Origin: Phlebotomus papatasi
Lineage: Eukaryota; Arthropoda; Insecta; Diptera; Psychodidae
DNA: 64,000 nucleotides
Reading direction: 5' to 3'
Assembly: GCF_024763615.1 (NCBI RefSeq)
Contig: NC_077224.1
Span: forward strand, 19,995,078 to 20,059,077
This document shows, piece after piece, positions 21,841 through 32,335 of this stretch. A program made the position numbers and the translations under genes. The notes under the pieces are model-generated. The model was not told where the DNA came from, did no database searches, and worked only from the letters and a program-made list of their open reading frames with translations. The stretch's first letter is position 1; each line of letters opens with the position of its first letter.

Positions 21841-22090
21841 ACACATAACTTTTTTTTCCTCATAACCTTAACACTTTTTAGGTGTACAAACATATCAACA
21901 TTTTTTAATCTTAATTTTACACGTTTTTAAGGATAAAATGAACATGAAAAAGGGTAACTTTAACCCATAATACACCTAAAAAAGGATAATATTTACACCG
22001 ATTTCGGATCAATACTGCTAGGTATATACTAAGTAAAATTAACTTTTACGGAATGTTATTTTGACTTTTTTGGATTTCTCTTACTTAGTG
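21841..22090 (-). mobile_element. CACTGAGAGAAA-ended MITE, copy 1 (one end lost)
   Basis: It matches the reverse complement of 35396-35648 throughout: AACACTTTTTAGGTGTA, CATATCAACATTTTTTAATC, ACACCGATTTCGGATCAATA and TTTTTTGGATTTCTCTTACT. The right end TTAGTG is next to TA (22091-22092). The left end is replaced by the SINE, so it is truncated. Confidence 0.75.
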
Positions 22091-22092
22091 TA

Positions 22093-22652
22093 AGTATTCC
22101 ATTACGATAACTTCAGGATGTCTTCATACCCCCTATAAGACAGCCCAGGGAACTAAAATATGACATGACATGTTCTCAATTCCTCTCTTTCTCCTCCAGA
22201 AATATGTTTTTTGAATTATCTTAATATTGTAATGAAATTTATTGACAAATGTACATACATCTTTCAAGGGTTATACTTTGACCCTAAAGAAAAACAAGGT
22301 AATGTTTCAAAGTTATTAGCATGTCTCAGAGATATATGCACCTAAGATAAGTTCCAAACGTACACAAAAGTGTACTAATTCGATTAAATTTTGGGATATT
22401 CTACACATATTGTTTCTCAAGGAAAAGATAATGGTTATTGTTGAATCTAAAAGAATAATATCATATTTTCATTTCGAGGGTTGACTCTATTGGGGGTTCG
22501 TAGAGCATTGTAATCCGTTAAATCACGCTATTTGGTATCTATACTTAAAAATATAATTTTGACCTTTTTGACCTTGCCGTAGAGAGTGAATAGCTGTTCT
22601 TCTAATTTTGGAACTATCATCAATTAATTTATTAGGTTTGAATTAGGGAATA
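22093..22652. other. unassigned spacer
   Basis: Nothing recognised. Confidence 0.4.
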
Positions 22653-22654
22653 TA

Positions 22655-22869
22655 GGGGAAAGTACTTTCCCTTCGAACGTTCATGCCTTCGAATAGTGTG
22701 AATTTTCTTTTACTTTTTCTAGGAGACTTACACATTTCTATTAAATATTTGTTAACTTATTATCAATTATTAATAATTATGTGATAATTAAGTAAAATCT
22801 CTTAGGAAAAATAAAAGAAAATTCACATTATTCGAAGGCATGAACGTTCGAAGGGAGAGTACTTTCCCC
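22655..22869. mobile_element. MITE, TAGGGGAAAG group, near-perfect arms (215 bp)
   Basis: TA flanks both sides (22653-22654 and 22870-22871). The left end GGGGAAAGTACTTTCCCTTC and the inverted right end GGGGAAAGTACTCTCCCTTC continue through GAACGTTCATGCCTTCGAAT with very few differences over about 75 bp. It is the best preserved element of the group, so it is probably the youngest here. Confidence 0.9.
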
Positions 22870-22871
22870 TA

Positions 22872-24660
22872 ATGAAGTTTTATTGAGAAATTCAATTTCG
22901 AGTTGAAAGATATTATTTACCAGTGTATGACGGTTTGGTATTATTCTTTACCGTAAAATTTTACAAGCTAGGTATTCTGAAGGATCAGATTGAATCTATT
23001 TGGGCGCTGAAGTGTCTATTGATGCAAAAAATGATCGTGTTCTATGATAAACCCACGCCTACATCACTAAATATGCCATAATTTAGTCTTCTTATTAAAT
23101 ATTAGCCTGTTGTACTGTCAAAGCAAACCTGAGTGCGGTCTGTGTAGCTCATACTGGAACATGCAGCGCCATCAAGCGTTGAAAATCACTTTAGTGCTAC
23201 AGATCTTACGGATAAACAACTAATTATCAGGATAAATTTAAATAAAAGTCCTTATACAATTTTTTTCTTCCATGACATTTAGAGCAATAAAAACATGAAT
23301 TCATAAACACTTGACAACAATAAGTGTTATTTAGAATGAGTAGAGAATGTGGTATAAAGAGGCAACGAGAAATGGAAAATAGAAAAAGAAAAAAAAAACA
23401 CTGAGAGGAAATTAAACTTTTTCTCGTCTATTCGAAAGGCATTTTTGCGCAACTTCCTCTATTTGTGAAAATTTCTTGTGCACGAGAAACGTGCACAATG
23501 CCTGTGAAAGTTGAATAAAAAACACTCCAAAAACTATTCTATTTGTACGAAAAATTCTTTTCCAACAATTCCTTCTCTCTGTTCTCAGTGGATTTTTTTT
23601 CTATGACGACTTAAACCCTCATCGTCCAGTTTTTCTTCCAAGCCCGAAGGAGAAAACTTTCCGTGAGGATTTTCTACTTGTCTGAGATGAATCACATGAA
23701 CTTTCTGCATTCAATGGGACTTTTTTTTTTAATAAATACGTAGTTTTTTTTTGTTGTTGGGAAAAACATCCACTTCAGAACACCTCAAAAATAGTCGAAT
23801 AAATTATATTTATTCACTTGATGCTTCTTATGGGAATTCACGGAGAAAAATCATTGAAATTCGTTCGGAATATTTTAAAAATAATATTTTATGGGTAGGT
23901 TATGAGGTCTATTGAGGATGGTTAATGCATAATGTTTCTAACGAAAAAGCTTTCATCCACTTTATTGGTCAAATTTTCTTGAGTGCTTTGGATGAGGAGC
24001 AAAAAGTGATCTATATTTTTGATACAGCTAAATCTGAGAATATATTGATGAGTGAATCATAAAAGAAAATAACACTTTCCGTGAATTAGAATAACTTACA
24101 AAGAGAAAAGCATGTTAATTTCAAATGAAAATTGTCTGAAATCCTAATTCTATCTCGTTGAAGCTCTAATCTTATAATTAAAATGTCTTGTATTGTCAAA
24201 CCACAATATAATTTACAAAGCTGTGCCATTACTCCCAATTTAAATAATTAAAAGCTTTGCATTATATTTGTTTCATCGCAAAATTGAAAGCGACATCGTC
24301 TAAAACAAATGTTTTGAAAAATAACAATAACACCAACATGATAGGATATAACACTAGACGATTTAAATAAGTGATCACGAAAACTAATTTGATTTTTGTC
24401 GGGAAAGTCTGACTATATTACTCTTTCTCTCTTTACTGAAACTTTCGAAAGCCTGGGTAAGCTCCGCCTATAATTAATTTTGATCCACAGAGTCTTAAAG
24501 AATTATTTTCAATTAAAATTGGGATTTTTTTACTGTTAGTTTTGGATTTTGTGATATTTTGACATCCTCTAAATTTCATTACATTCAGCAATGTCATGGA
24601 TGACGTTTTCGAAAGCTCCGCCCCTAAAAAATAAGCCACGCCTCCTATATAATCTTTTTT
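22872..24660. other. unassigned, no recognised gene
   Basis: One GC-richer pocket at 23100-23215 (CTGTGTAGCTCATACTGGAA, GCAGCGCCATCAAGCG) shows no open frame I can interpret. The remainder is AT-rich. Confidence 0.4.
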
Positions 24661-24664
24661 CCCG

Positions 24665-24817
24665 AAATACTGGATCTGAGATATAAAGGTATGGGGTTCG
24701 AATCCCCTTTGTGCATGTGACTAACAACTTTGTTCCGTATAAGAAAAATAATCCGGCTTGCGGGAAGATCTAGTTCCTCTACAGAACGTTGACCTACCAT
24801 TGTTATTTCAGGGGCCT
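24665..24817 (+). mobile_element. tRNA-derived SINE, family 1, degraded copy
   Basis: A perfect B box, GGTTCGAATCC, is at 24695-24705. The tail TCCGGCTTGCGGGAAGATCT, AGTTCCTCTACAGAACGTTG and ACCTACCATTGTTATT parallels the SINE at 28970-29239 (CGAACTCCCCTTGTGGAAAG, AGTTCCCGTATGGAACGTTG). The A-box end is lost. The open frame on the opposite strand is a by-product. Confidence 0.7.
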
Positions 24818-26998
24818 CTCGACATTTCATTTTTCCATACGTTTTTGCATAGGCGCGGTGAAGACTATTGGCAAGTTTTTTCCTAAAGAGAATTTACTTA
24901 TCAGTCTAATATATTTCGGAATCGTGCATTAAAAGCTATCTAAAAATACATATTTCATAATGCTCGCCGAAATAATACAAGAACTACGAGAAAATTTGTT
25001 TAAGTCGTGGTGCAATAGCTGCAAAATTTTTACAAGGAAAAGTGAAAAATAGCTTCACTTTTTATTAGGCTTGATGGGCCCCTGGTTATTTTTTTCATTA
25101 ATTTTACTTTTGTAGTGCAGTCATTGTGTCCTCTGAAGAAATATTCAGTTTCAACCGGAATACTCCAGCTTCTGTTGATTGCAATTGTACAAAGAAGTTA
25201 TTGTTGGGAAGATTAACCCATTAACTTTCAGAATCAAGCGCACCTGTTGATTTCAAAATCAAATTTTAATTATGCAGATTAATTTATACCGAAGATGGCA
25301 AGTTTTTAATCCCAAAAAGTCAGAGGCAAATGGTAATACAAATACAATCTATCAAACCTATTAGATTCTAAAAGCTAAAAACTTAGCCTAATTTAAATAA
25401 ATTATCTACAACAGTAACTGAGACATACCGTCCCAAACCAGAAGTTTCTTGTGAGAACGAATATCTGCACCCACATAATTATATAAATCGAATTTGAAGG
25501 GGCGTGGCCTATTTTACTATAAGCGTAAAAATGCTGTAAAACATTTTCTTAAAAGGATTTCATACACACAAAGCAAAAATATTCTAGAAGCAATCGCATT
25601 TAAGGATCTTTCTAAGAATAAAATATCTCGAATCGCAGTTTTTATGATTTAATTTAATTCGATTTTAGAATTGATTCTATTCCTAAGAGGTAATTCACGA
25701 GCGAAACCAGATACCCAACAAAAACAAATCCTGCATGCTAATCGTTGACATATGCGTAGCTCGCATGAATTATCCGCCTTAGATGTAAATGTGCTATTTG
25801 GCTGTCTTTTCCTTGCATTTCCTCAAAGTTTCTTTGCGTATCGCCTCTGAAGAAGCTTGGCCAATATTTCGCGTCACAACATTACGATGCAAAGTTAACT
25901 TATGAGAAGAGTTCTTAAAAGATTCTGAGTCACTATCAATAACTGTTTTGCGTATAATTGCTGAACGGATGAATATCTCCATGTTATTTTTCAAAAGTCC
26001 TTTAATTGAATACTCAAAGAATTATTTATAAATTGCTCTACCTCTTTTAAAGTACTTTTATACTGCATTTGCACCGCAGTGGATGTGTTACGATAAATTA
26101 ATTTTTACAACTTTAATTTTATTGCGTTTTTTTCTTCTGTCAGTGTAGGGATTTAAAAATTAAACCCGTAATGAGTAATATATTTTTTCTCTTTTGTTAT
26201 GAAATTCCGCCCAGGTTGTCCAAAAGCACGCAATTTTTTTCCGAAGGGTTAATAAACTCATTAGAAAGGTAAATCATCGTAAATTGTAGGATATTTTATT
26301 TATTTAGTCAAGAGATCTGCCAAGTAGATATTCAGAGGGGTCGGAAAGTGCAAAATTTATATCAATGACAGAGGGACAGAATTAAAGTGGTTGATGATGA
26401 GGTGAATCTCATCACATTTACTCGAGATATTTACCTAAAATAATTCCGCAAATATCTCAATGATGGGAAAAGTGATTGACTTTATGAATTATACTCTCTG
26501 TGGTTCTAATTTTGTTCATTAGGCTCAATGTCTTCATTAAAGGGTGTGCGATGAATTAATAAAAAGGAGAAGAAAAAAGTACTGAGAAATGAAAAAAGAG
26601 ACATTAGGGCATGCAATTATCACTCTATTTCCGTGTTTGGAATCATTCCTTTTGCAATATTAACAGTCTCGTTTTCCCTGTAGTGTGCACTTCTTTCACC
26701 TCATTCGTGGAAATTATGGCTGGAAGAGGGAAATTACTATATATGTGGCCTATATATAGAAACCAAGTTCTGATTGAACCTCAAGTGTATTATTTCATGG
26801 ATTAATTCCCATCATTGGCCTCTAGAGAAATCAATAAATTGCTATGTGTTCTTTTCACTGGTTCAACCCCTTTGCTTTCATCCCATAGGGGAGGGCGGGG
26901 CAGTTTCAGAAGGGAACCGTTACTGCTATCTATATGTAACGAATGGAAGTAGACCCTCTGTGTTACCAGAGCTCTCGTCTTGTGTGAAAAGAGGCCAG
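24818..26998. other. unassigned, no recognised gene
   Basis: Short open frames on both strands are unremarkable. GGGGCGTGGCCTATTTT at 25499 and its inverted relative near 24627-24643 face away from each other and do not define one element. Confidence 0.4.
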
Positions 26999-27000
26999 TA

Positions 27001-27216
27001 GGGTAAAGTGAGGTAATTTGGAACCATTTACAATTTGGAACACTTGAGATTTTCTCACTGTTTCAGATTAGCAAAGAGAAAACAAAGACCGCGAAATAGA
27101 AGAACAAGACGTTTAAGAAGAAAAGGAACAGATTTCTTCCTTTTGAATCTCTAAAATACTGAGAAAATCTCAATTGTCCCAAATTGTAAATGGTTCAAAA
27201 TTACCCCATTTTACTG
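27001..27216. mobile_element. MITE, TAGGGGAAAG group, GGTAATTTGGAACCATTT family, copy 1 (216 bp)
   Basis: TA is at 26999-27000 and 27217-27218. The left end GGGTAAAGTGAGGTAATTTG and the inverted right end CAGTAAAATGGGGTAATTTT are followed by GAACCATTTACAATTTGG and GAGATTTTCTCA on both arms. The arms are about 75 bp. The TA at 27217-27218 is shared with the next element. A second copy is at 41493-41711. Confidence 0.85.
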
Positions 27217-27218
27217 TA

Positions 27219-27454
27219 GTGGAATTCTGTAATAATATGACAATGTCATAAGACAAATTTCCTTGGTAAATTTCAGAACAAGACAACATTAAAGCCCAAT
27301 GAGCCCCAAAGAACCCCGGATGGCCATCTCAAGAAGCTCTAGGATGCTCTCAGAATCTGGTATTAATCAGCTTTTCGATAAATATATCCGAATTTACAAT
27401 ATAAAACATTTTAAATTTGTCCTATGACATTGTCATACTATTACAGAATACTCA
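27219..27454. mobile_element. GGAATTCTGTAA-ended MITE, copy 1 (236 bp)
   Basis: The left arm GTGGAATTCTGTAATAATAT and the inverted right arm GAGTATTCTGTAATAGTAT both continue GACAATGTCATA(A/G)GACAAATTT. A TA precedes it (27217-27218, shared with the upstream MITE) and another follows at 27455-27456. A second copy is at 38001-38227. Confidence 0.8.
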
Positions 27455-27809
27455 TACAGGTCTTAATGATCATCTGCTTTAAATCCTTTAAGCAGTGAAG
27501 TTTATGAGGAGCGATTTTGATTTTTAGCAAAAACGAAAGGCTTTTGATGAGTAAAACGTCTGGGCTTTGGGGTAGTGAGTTCATATCGTTAATCCTTTCA
27601 TCTTGAAGGTATTTTTTGATGACTTTAGTCTTGTGAATTGATACGTTGTTTTTCTGTAGGATAAAATCGACACTAATCAGACGATTTTCCTATTGTACTA
27701 TCACCAGACCTGACCATCTGAATAGTGAATACTACATTCATTCGTCCAGAGTACCTTTTCCCAGAATTCCGAGCGTTTGAAAACGTGATCCAAATAGAAT
27801 TGAAGCTGT
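27455..27809. other. unassigned spacer
   Basis: Nothing recognised. Confidence 0.4.
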
Positions 27810-27816
27810 CCTGTAG

Positions 27817-28163
27817 GGGAATTCTGTAATTTTCATGGCATTGTGACGCGTGAGTTCGAAACCTGACAATGCCAATCGAGCTTTTTTTGTCATATCATAT
27901 GAGTTCGAAAATGCAATTCACTGGTTTTTAATGAAATGGCTTTACTTAGTGATATAATGCAAATAAAGTCTGTCTTGGTTGATTTGTTTAACAACATTCA
28001 TTGTCATTTTAATTGCCAGAAATCTCAAATATGTGACTTCTGACAATGTCACATGAGCTGAAATGGAAATTCCACGGCTACAGAATCGCATTTTCGAAAA
28101 AGCTCTCCTGAGAATTAAACCCAATTTGTCACATGGCATTGCTAGAGCGTTACAGAATTCCCC
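27817..28163. mobile_element. GGAATTCTGTAA-ended element, longer relative (347 bp)
   Basis: GGGGAATTCTGTAA at the left and its inverted copy at the right (28150-28163) are followed inward by CATGGCATTG(T/C). The 7-bp direct repeat TCCTGTA flanks it (27810-27816 and 28164-28170). Part of its interior recurs inverted at 11875-12048. The open frame 27942-28238 (minus) crosses out of the element and is not credible as a gene. Confidence 0.75.
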
Positions 28164-28170
28164 TCCTGTA

Positions 28171-28487
28171 CACAGTTCACTCCGATATCCGGCTGACGGG
28201 GGGACAAAATGACATTTGGGGTTTTTGAATCTGTTCAACGTTTTTCTATTTAGCGCTTTGTGAATTTATTTTTTCTGTCGAAAAACAACAGAATTTTCTT
28301 TGTGGTGCGCTTAGGTTTCATTTTGTACCACAATTAGGTATCAAAGGCTTTGATAAAGGTAAAATAACATTTTAATTCACTCTGGACGAGCTGCATACTT
28401 GGTAAAAAAAATTTTGAATTCATCAACCGTCAGTGTTTGACAGCTGTCAGCCGGATATCGAAGTGCCGAATATCGGAGAGAGTTGTG
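28171..28487. mobile_element. CCGATATCCGGCTGACAG-ended MITE (317 bp)
   Basis: The left end CACAGTTCACTCCGATATCC continues GGCTGACGG. The reverse complement of the right end is CACAACTCTCTCCGATATTC, followed by TTCGATATCCGGCTGACAGC and TGTCAAA. TA lies at 28169-28170 and 28488-28489. The left TA is also the last two bases of the upstream element's target duplication, so the two elements abut. Confidence 0.75.
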
Positions 28488-28526
28488 TATATCTTGTTGA
28501 GAAGGGGAACTTCTTAAGAAATTCTC

Positions 28527-28640
28527 CTATTCTTTCTCGCTTAATGCAGTTTTCGTCGAATATTGCAAACAGAAGGGGCATGTGTGCCCTCCGAACGTAG
28601 ATGTCACTGGATCTTTGTAGCTGACATCAACGAGTCTGTA
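28527..28640 (-). pseudogene. short coding-like fragment with a CPFC motif
   Basis: A 37-codon minus-strand frame bounded by stops contains FGGHTCPFCLQYSTKTALSE. C-x2-C followed by a hydrophilic helix-like stretch resembles the start of a zinc finger, but the expected histidines are absent. The codon third positions are mixed. This may be a decayed exon of a zinc-finger-type gene or chance. It lies just outside the preceding MITE. Confidence 0.2.
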
Positions 28641-28969
28641 TCAGAAATTGATTAGTACGCGTTTATTCAAAATGAAATCATCTGGATTTGACAGCGTTTC
28701 TTGGTCTAGCTGCTATCTTCATTGTTTCGCACACCGTAACAAACTTTTGATCGATGAAATGTTGCTTTGTTTTTTTTTAAATTTTATTAGTAACGAAAAT
28801 TTTTTTTCAAACGTAAAATTAGAAAAAGCGAAAACCAAAAAACGCAATGGAATCAAAAACCTAACTTTTCAAAATATTTAAAACAGTTTTTAAAGCTTCT
28901 TTAACTAGAAACATGCACCGTAACAAAATTATGGCTCCTAATGTACGTCATTATTAGTCTGTAACTTCT
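28641..28969. other. unassigned spacer
   Basis: The plus-strand frame 28648-28881 is lysine- and phenylalanine-rich and shows no domain. Nothing else is seen. Confidence 0.35.
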
Positions 28970-29239
28970 GGACACTCAATGGGCCAAGTGGTAAAGCACT
29001 CGCTCTATGATGCAAGTGTCCCGGGTTCGAGTCCCCTTTAGGTCCCCAGGAATTTTTCTGGCGTTAAAGGGTTTGGATTGCATCCATTGAGCTTCACTGC
29101 ACTTGATTCCACGGGGCATGGGACTGACAACCCCATCCCTGTTTAAGAAAAAATAATAATGTATGTCCCGAACTCCCCTTGTGGAAAGGCCTAGTTCCCG
29201 TATGGAACGTTGTGCCACCATTATTATTATTATTATTAA
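28970..29239 (+). mobile_element. tRNA-derived SINE, family 1, best copy
   Basis: The A box TGGGCCAAGTGG is at 28980-28991 and a perfect B box GGTTCGAGTCC is at 29024-29034. These are the internal RNA polymerase III promoter elements of a tRNA-like head. A non-tRNA body follows, and a (ATT)n tail at 29218-29238 ends the element. Degraded copies are at 24665-24817 and 33785-33935. The 117-codon frame on the opposite strand is an artefact of the SINE. Confidence 0.85.
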
Positions 29240-29371
29240 CTTCTTATACATTTTGCTCCAACTTTTGAGTTTCAGTAATTTTAGGCTTTTTCGATGAGAA
29301 AACTCTTTGCGGAATACTAAAACGAACAACGGATTGATTGTGTTGCAAACCTAAATTATTAAATTTGTATA

Positions 29372-29582
29372 GGGGAAAGCTTTCAGGCTTCGTACATATT
29401 CTGGCTTCAAACAATTTCATATTTTTTCAATATTCCCTCAATGAATTTAACCTATTTTTCCTGGAAATGTGTGACTGAAAATTAGCTATTAAAATATATT
29501 GCCTTTAGAGCAGATTCATTAAAGGAATATGGAAAAATATAAAGTATTCGAAGCCAGGTTGTGTGCGATGCCTAAAAGCCTT
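29372..29582. mobile_element. MITE, TAGGGGAAAG group, family 1, copy 2
   Basis: After TA (29370-29371) the left end is GGGGAAAGCTTTCAGGCTTC with CATATTTTTTCAATATTCC further in. The inverted right arm reads AGGCTTTTAGGCATCGCACA and has CATATTCC. It matches 6217-6404 in order. The last six bases of the right end are missing. Confidence 0.75.
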
Positions 29583-29845
29583 ACTCAAAATATCATTGTT
29601 ATTTATTTTTCTTATCCGATATTCCAGTCTTTTAAAACTTTGATCTCTTTTATCTAGAAAGGTATCCAATTTTGAAATCCTCGACTTGTCACATTTTGCA
29701 GGTACCTTTTGTTAAGTTTTGACGCAACAGTATTCTACGTAATAAGCTTTAGTTCTGTTTGCAGAAACTTTGAAAAATTGATAGAAGATAATTTCAAAAT
29801 TCAAGTGTAAACCTGCCCCACCTTCCCCTACTATCCTCAACTCTA
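29583..29845. other. spacer with one unpaired GGGGAAGGTGGGGC end
   Basis: CTGCCCCACCTTCCCCTA at about 29816-29833 looks like a right end of a TAGGGG-group element, similar to ACCCCACCTTCCTCTA at about 1108. I found no left partner nearby. Confidence 0.4.
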
Positions 29846-31084
29846 AATGAATCGCGTGTTCGCCAAAATCAATTGACTCTTTCAGACATTGGAATATAAA
29901 TTATGAAGTCTGCACGAGAGTTTTATGTCACTCTTTGCGGTATTGTTAAATTGATTTTTAATTTCAAATGTATATCATTGAACAAATATAAAATTCTTAC
30001 TCTTCCCCAGAGTGGTCTGTTTTTTCCCCAACAATCGTGAAAATCAATTGTACTAGTTGTTTATCTCTCATAAACACAACCCAGTGACTCCTTTTTTTTT
30101 CTTACTTTCTCTCCATTAAAAAGTCCATGTGTCACATGGCATTAATAGAAGAAAATGGAAAATAAATAGAATTACAAGTTGAAAAGCGAAGAAAAGTTTT
30201 TTTTTCCTTTTGCCCTACGTCAGGGACGATTTTCGATAGTAGAAGAGATAAGAGAGTGACGTCAGGGTGGAAAAAAAGTTTTTTGAACAAAAAGGAAGGA
30301 ATGGGCATGATAGAGGGAAGTTTTCTCGTGTCCCATAATTCATGTGCAAATCACCCCTTGAGACTTTTTTCCTTCCTCCTGAGTAGTTGTGCCCCTCTTA
30401 TGTGTTTAACCGAATGATTGCGTGCGTTTTTTCCTTATTCCCCTGGTGAACTGTCCTTTGACCCTTGAAAAAGCATACAATGCATTTTGGGGTGGCTAAC
30501 AAAATGCCATTATTCCATAAATTCACCCTCAAAAGAGGCGAATGGAACACTTTCCGGGGCAAATATGTGATCACTGCATTGTCAATTGTCCATCGAAAAT
30601 TGGTTCTTTATCACACGTCAACCACTCCTTCCGATTGAGGTTGGAAGTTTTCAATGAAAGATTGGAAATGTTTCAAGTTCTTTCAGAAATTTCACTGAAC
30701 TTAAAATTCATCTGTGTAACCTTTTGCAAAATTTTACTAAATCAACTTAAATGTGTTATTTACAGTCAAATTTAAGGAAAATTAGTGAGATTAGTAGTAG
30801 GAAGAAAAATTATAGTTTCCATCAACAGTGAAAACGAATATTTGATTTATTTTGCAAATAAAGTTTTTTTTTGTCATGTCAGTATGTATATTATTCTTAA
30901 ATACTCGACAAATAATTGAAAAATCCCAAGATTTCCTTCAATTTTTAGTGCTTTATCCTAGTTTTGTTTCATGATAGTAGCAAATGCAGAGAATCAATTT
31001 AATTACTTTTTTAACTGATCGAACTCCAAAAGAGAGCAGTTTCTACAATCGAATATTTTTTCAACTTCTCACCATCCTAGCTGC
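29846..31084. other. unassigned; CRE-like octamer
   Basis: No gene is recognised. The palindrome TGACGTCA at about 30258 and a nearby ACGTCAGGG at about 30219 could be CREB/ATF-type sites, without further support. Confidence 0.35.
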
Positions 31085-31185
31085 CACACGGTAAGAGATA
31101 GTGATTTTCGGTCATCGGTGACCCCCCACAAGTCAACATTCTCTATCGAACTAACTTATCCAAAGTGCCCGCACCCTTTCTATCC
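31085..31185. repeat. GAGATATCGAC-core dispersed repeat, fragment
   Basis: CACGGTAAGAGATAGTGATT and CGGTCATCGGTGACCCCCCA correspond to the core at 10264 and to 60671-60710, in the same order. Confidence 0.55.
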
Positions 31186-31535
31186 TGACCAAAAACATGT
31201 GTTTTTTTTTTTCTACTTAAGTTCAGCTAAACATTTCGTCCTTGGACACCTATCACCAGAAAAATCCATTTTCAATTTGAAAATTATTTTATAATGATTT
31301 ATAGACAAATTTAAATCGACATTAATCTTATATGCATCCAAAAACCTTGTGAAAAAAAGGCAGAACTCCTTCTCGGGAGGTCGAGCAGCTCGCAAAGCCT
31401 CTTTGCTACCATTTTTAATAATGTTTTTTTGTTTATTTCAATATAAACGCTTCGATTTAACAATTAATTTGAGAACACTCAAGATCATTGTGATTATTTA
31501 GCTTATAAACTTAAATTACTTAACATATTTTAACG
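31186..31535. other. unassigned spacer
   Basis: Nothing recognised. Confidence 0.4.
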
Positions 31536-31974
31536 GGATTTTCGCTTTCAATATTTCGACTTTCGGGATTTTGAATTTTCCAGATTTCAGTCTATTCGGG
31601 ATTTTAGCTTTTCTGAATTTCGACCCAATCAGGATTTTGGTTTTTCGAGATTTCGACACATTCCTCTCGTTCAGTAATAACCTTCCCGATTTGAGAGCTC
31701 TCTCCAGTTGAGGTTTTTCCTTTACCGATTCGAAAGTACATCAGAGAGAACTTACCTAAAAACCCATTGGAAGTTCGAACGTTTAAACCGACGAGTTACA
31801 CAAAAATGAGCAAGTTCATCAAAACGATATTTCTTTGAATGAAATAGCATTTAAGAAATTTTTCCATCCTGAAATTCCACAAAACTACACAAAAATTCAC
31901 TTTTCGCAGCTAATTTGTGCACACTGTTGTTGACATTGTTGACGATTGAAGTGTCAAGAATATCGAAATTCGAA

Positions 31975-32037
31975 ATGGCAGAACAATCAGCGCTAAAGCG
32001 GCGGGTATATGAACTTGTCACTTTAGGCTTCCGCTAG
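31975..32037 (+). CDS. possible 20-residue small open frame between two word-array blocks
   Basis: ATG at 31975 starts MAEQSALKRRVYELVTLGFR, ending in TAG at 32035-32037. Codon usage (GCG, CTA, AAG, CGG, CGG) is GC-richer than the surroundings, and the upstream CGAAATTCGAA context is reasonable for initiation. It could be the first exon or remnant of a gene caught between two repeat blocks. No homologue is recognised, and chance is quite possible. Confidence 0.15.
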   Translation: MAEQSALKRRVYELVTLGFR

Positions 32038-32310
32038 ATTTTCGAATAGGTTTGGCTTGGCTTTGGAGTGGCTTTGTCTCTTCGAGAGGTTATTTTTATT
32101 TTGACTTTTTCGTATTTTGTCTACTTGGGATTTTGGCTTTCGGTATTTCGACCCATTCGGGATTTTATCTCTTCGTAATTTTAACTTTTACGGATTTCAA
32201 GCCATTCGAATTGGATTTCAAGCCATTGGAATTTCGTCTTTTCAGAATTTCAACCCATTAAAGATTTTGTGTGTTTTGAATTTTGGCTTTCGGAATTTTG
32301 GCGTTCAGAA

Positions 32311-32332
32311 TTTTTACCGGTACCGGTAAAAA
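32311..32332. repeat. 22-bp perfect palindrome
   Basis: TTTTTACCGGT followed by its exact complement ACCGGTAAAAA, with no spacer, sits at the right edge of the GGGATTTTGG array. Confidence 0.9.
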
Positions 32333-32335
32333 CAT

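Larger units (their letters stand above)
31540..32335. repeat. word-array element, GGGATTTTGG family, direct halves
   Basis: Two blocks (31540-31665 and 32085-32310) of GGGATTTTGG, GGAATTTTGGC and TCGGGATTTTA-type words in the same orientation flank a less repetitive centre. The right block ends in a 22-bp palindrome. The frames 32052-32329 are read-through of the words. Confidence 0.6.

Noticed and set aside
24627..25515. Inverted GGCGTGGC(T/C)TATTTT pair as element ends
   Set aside because: The two copies face outward from the interval, so they cannot be the ends of one element between them.
28970..29050. A functional tRNA gene
   Set aside because: A and B boxes are present, but the acceptor stem and anticodon arm do not pair, and a non-tRNA body with an (ATT)n tail follows, so it is a SINE.
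28976..29329. 117-codon minus-strand frame
   Set aside because: It runs through the antisense strand of a SINE, including its (ATT)n tail read as an isoleucine run.
30258..30265. CREB/ATF promoter
   Set aside because: A lone TGACGTCA octamer is expected by chance at this scale and there is no transcript evidence nearby.
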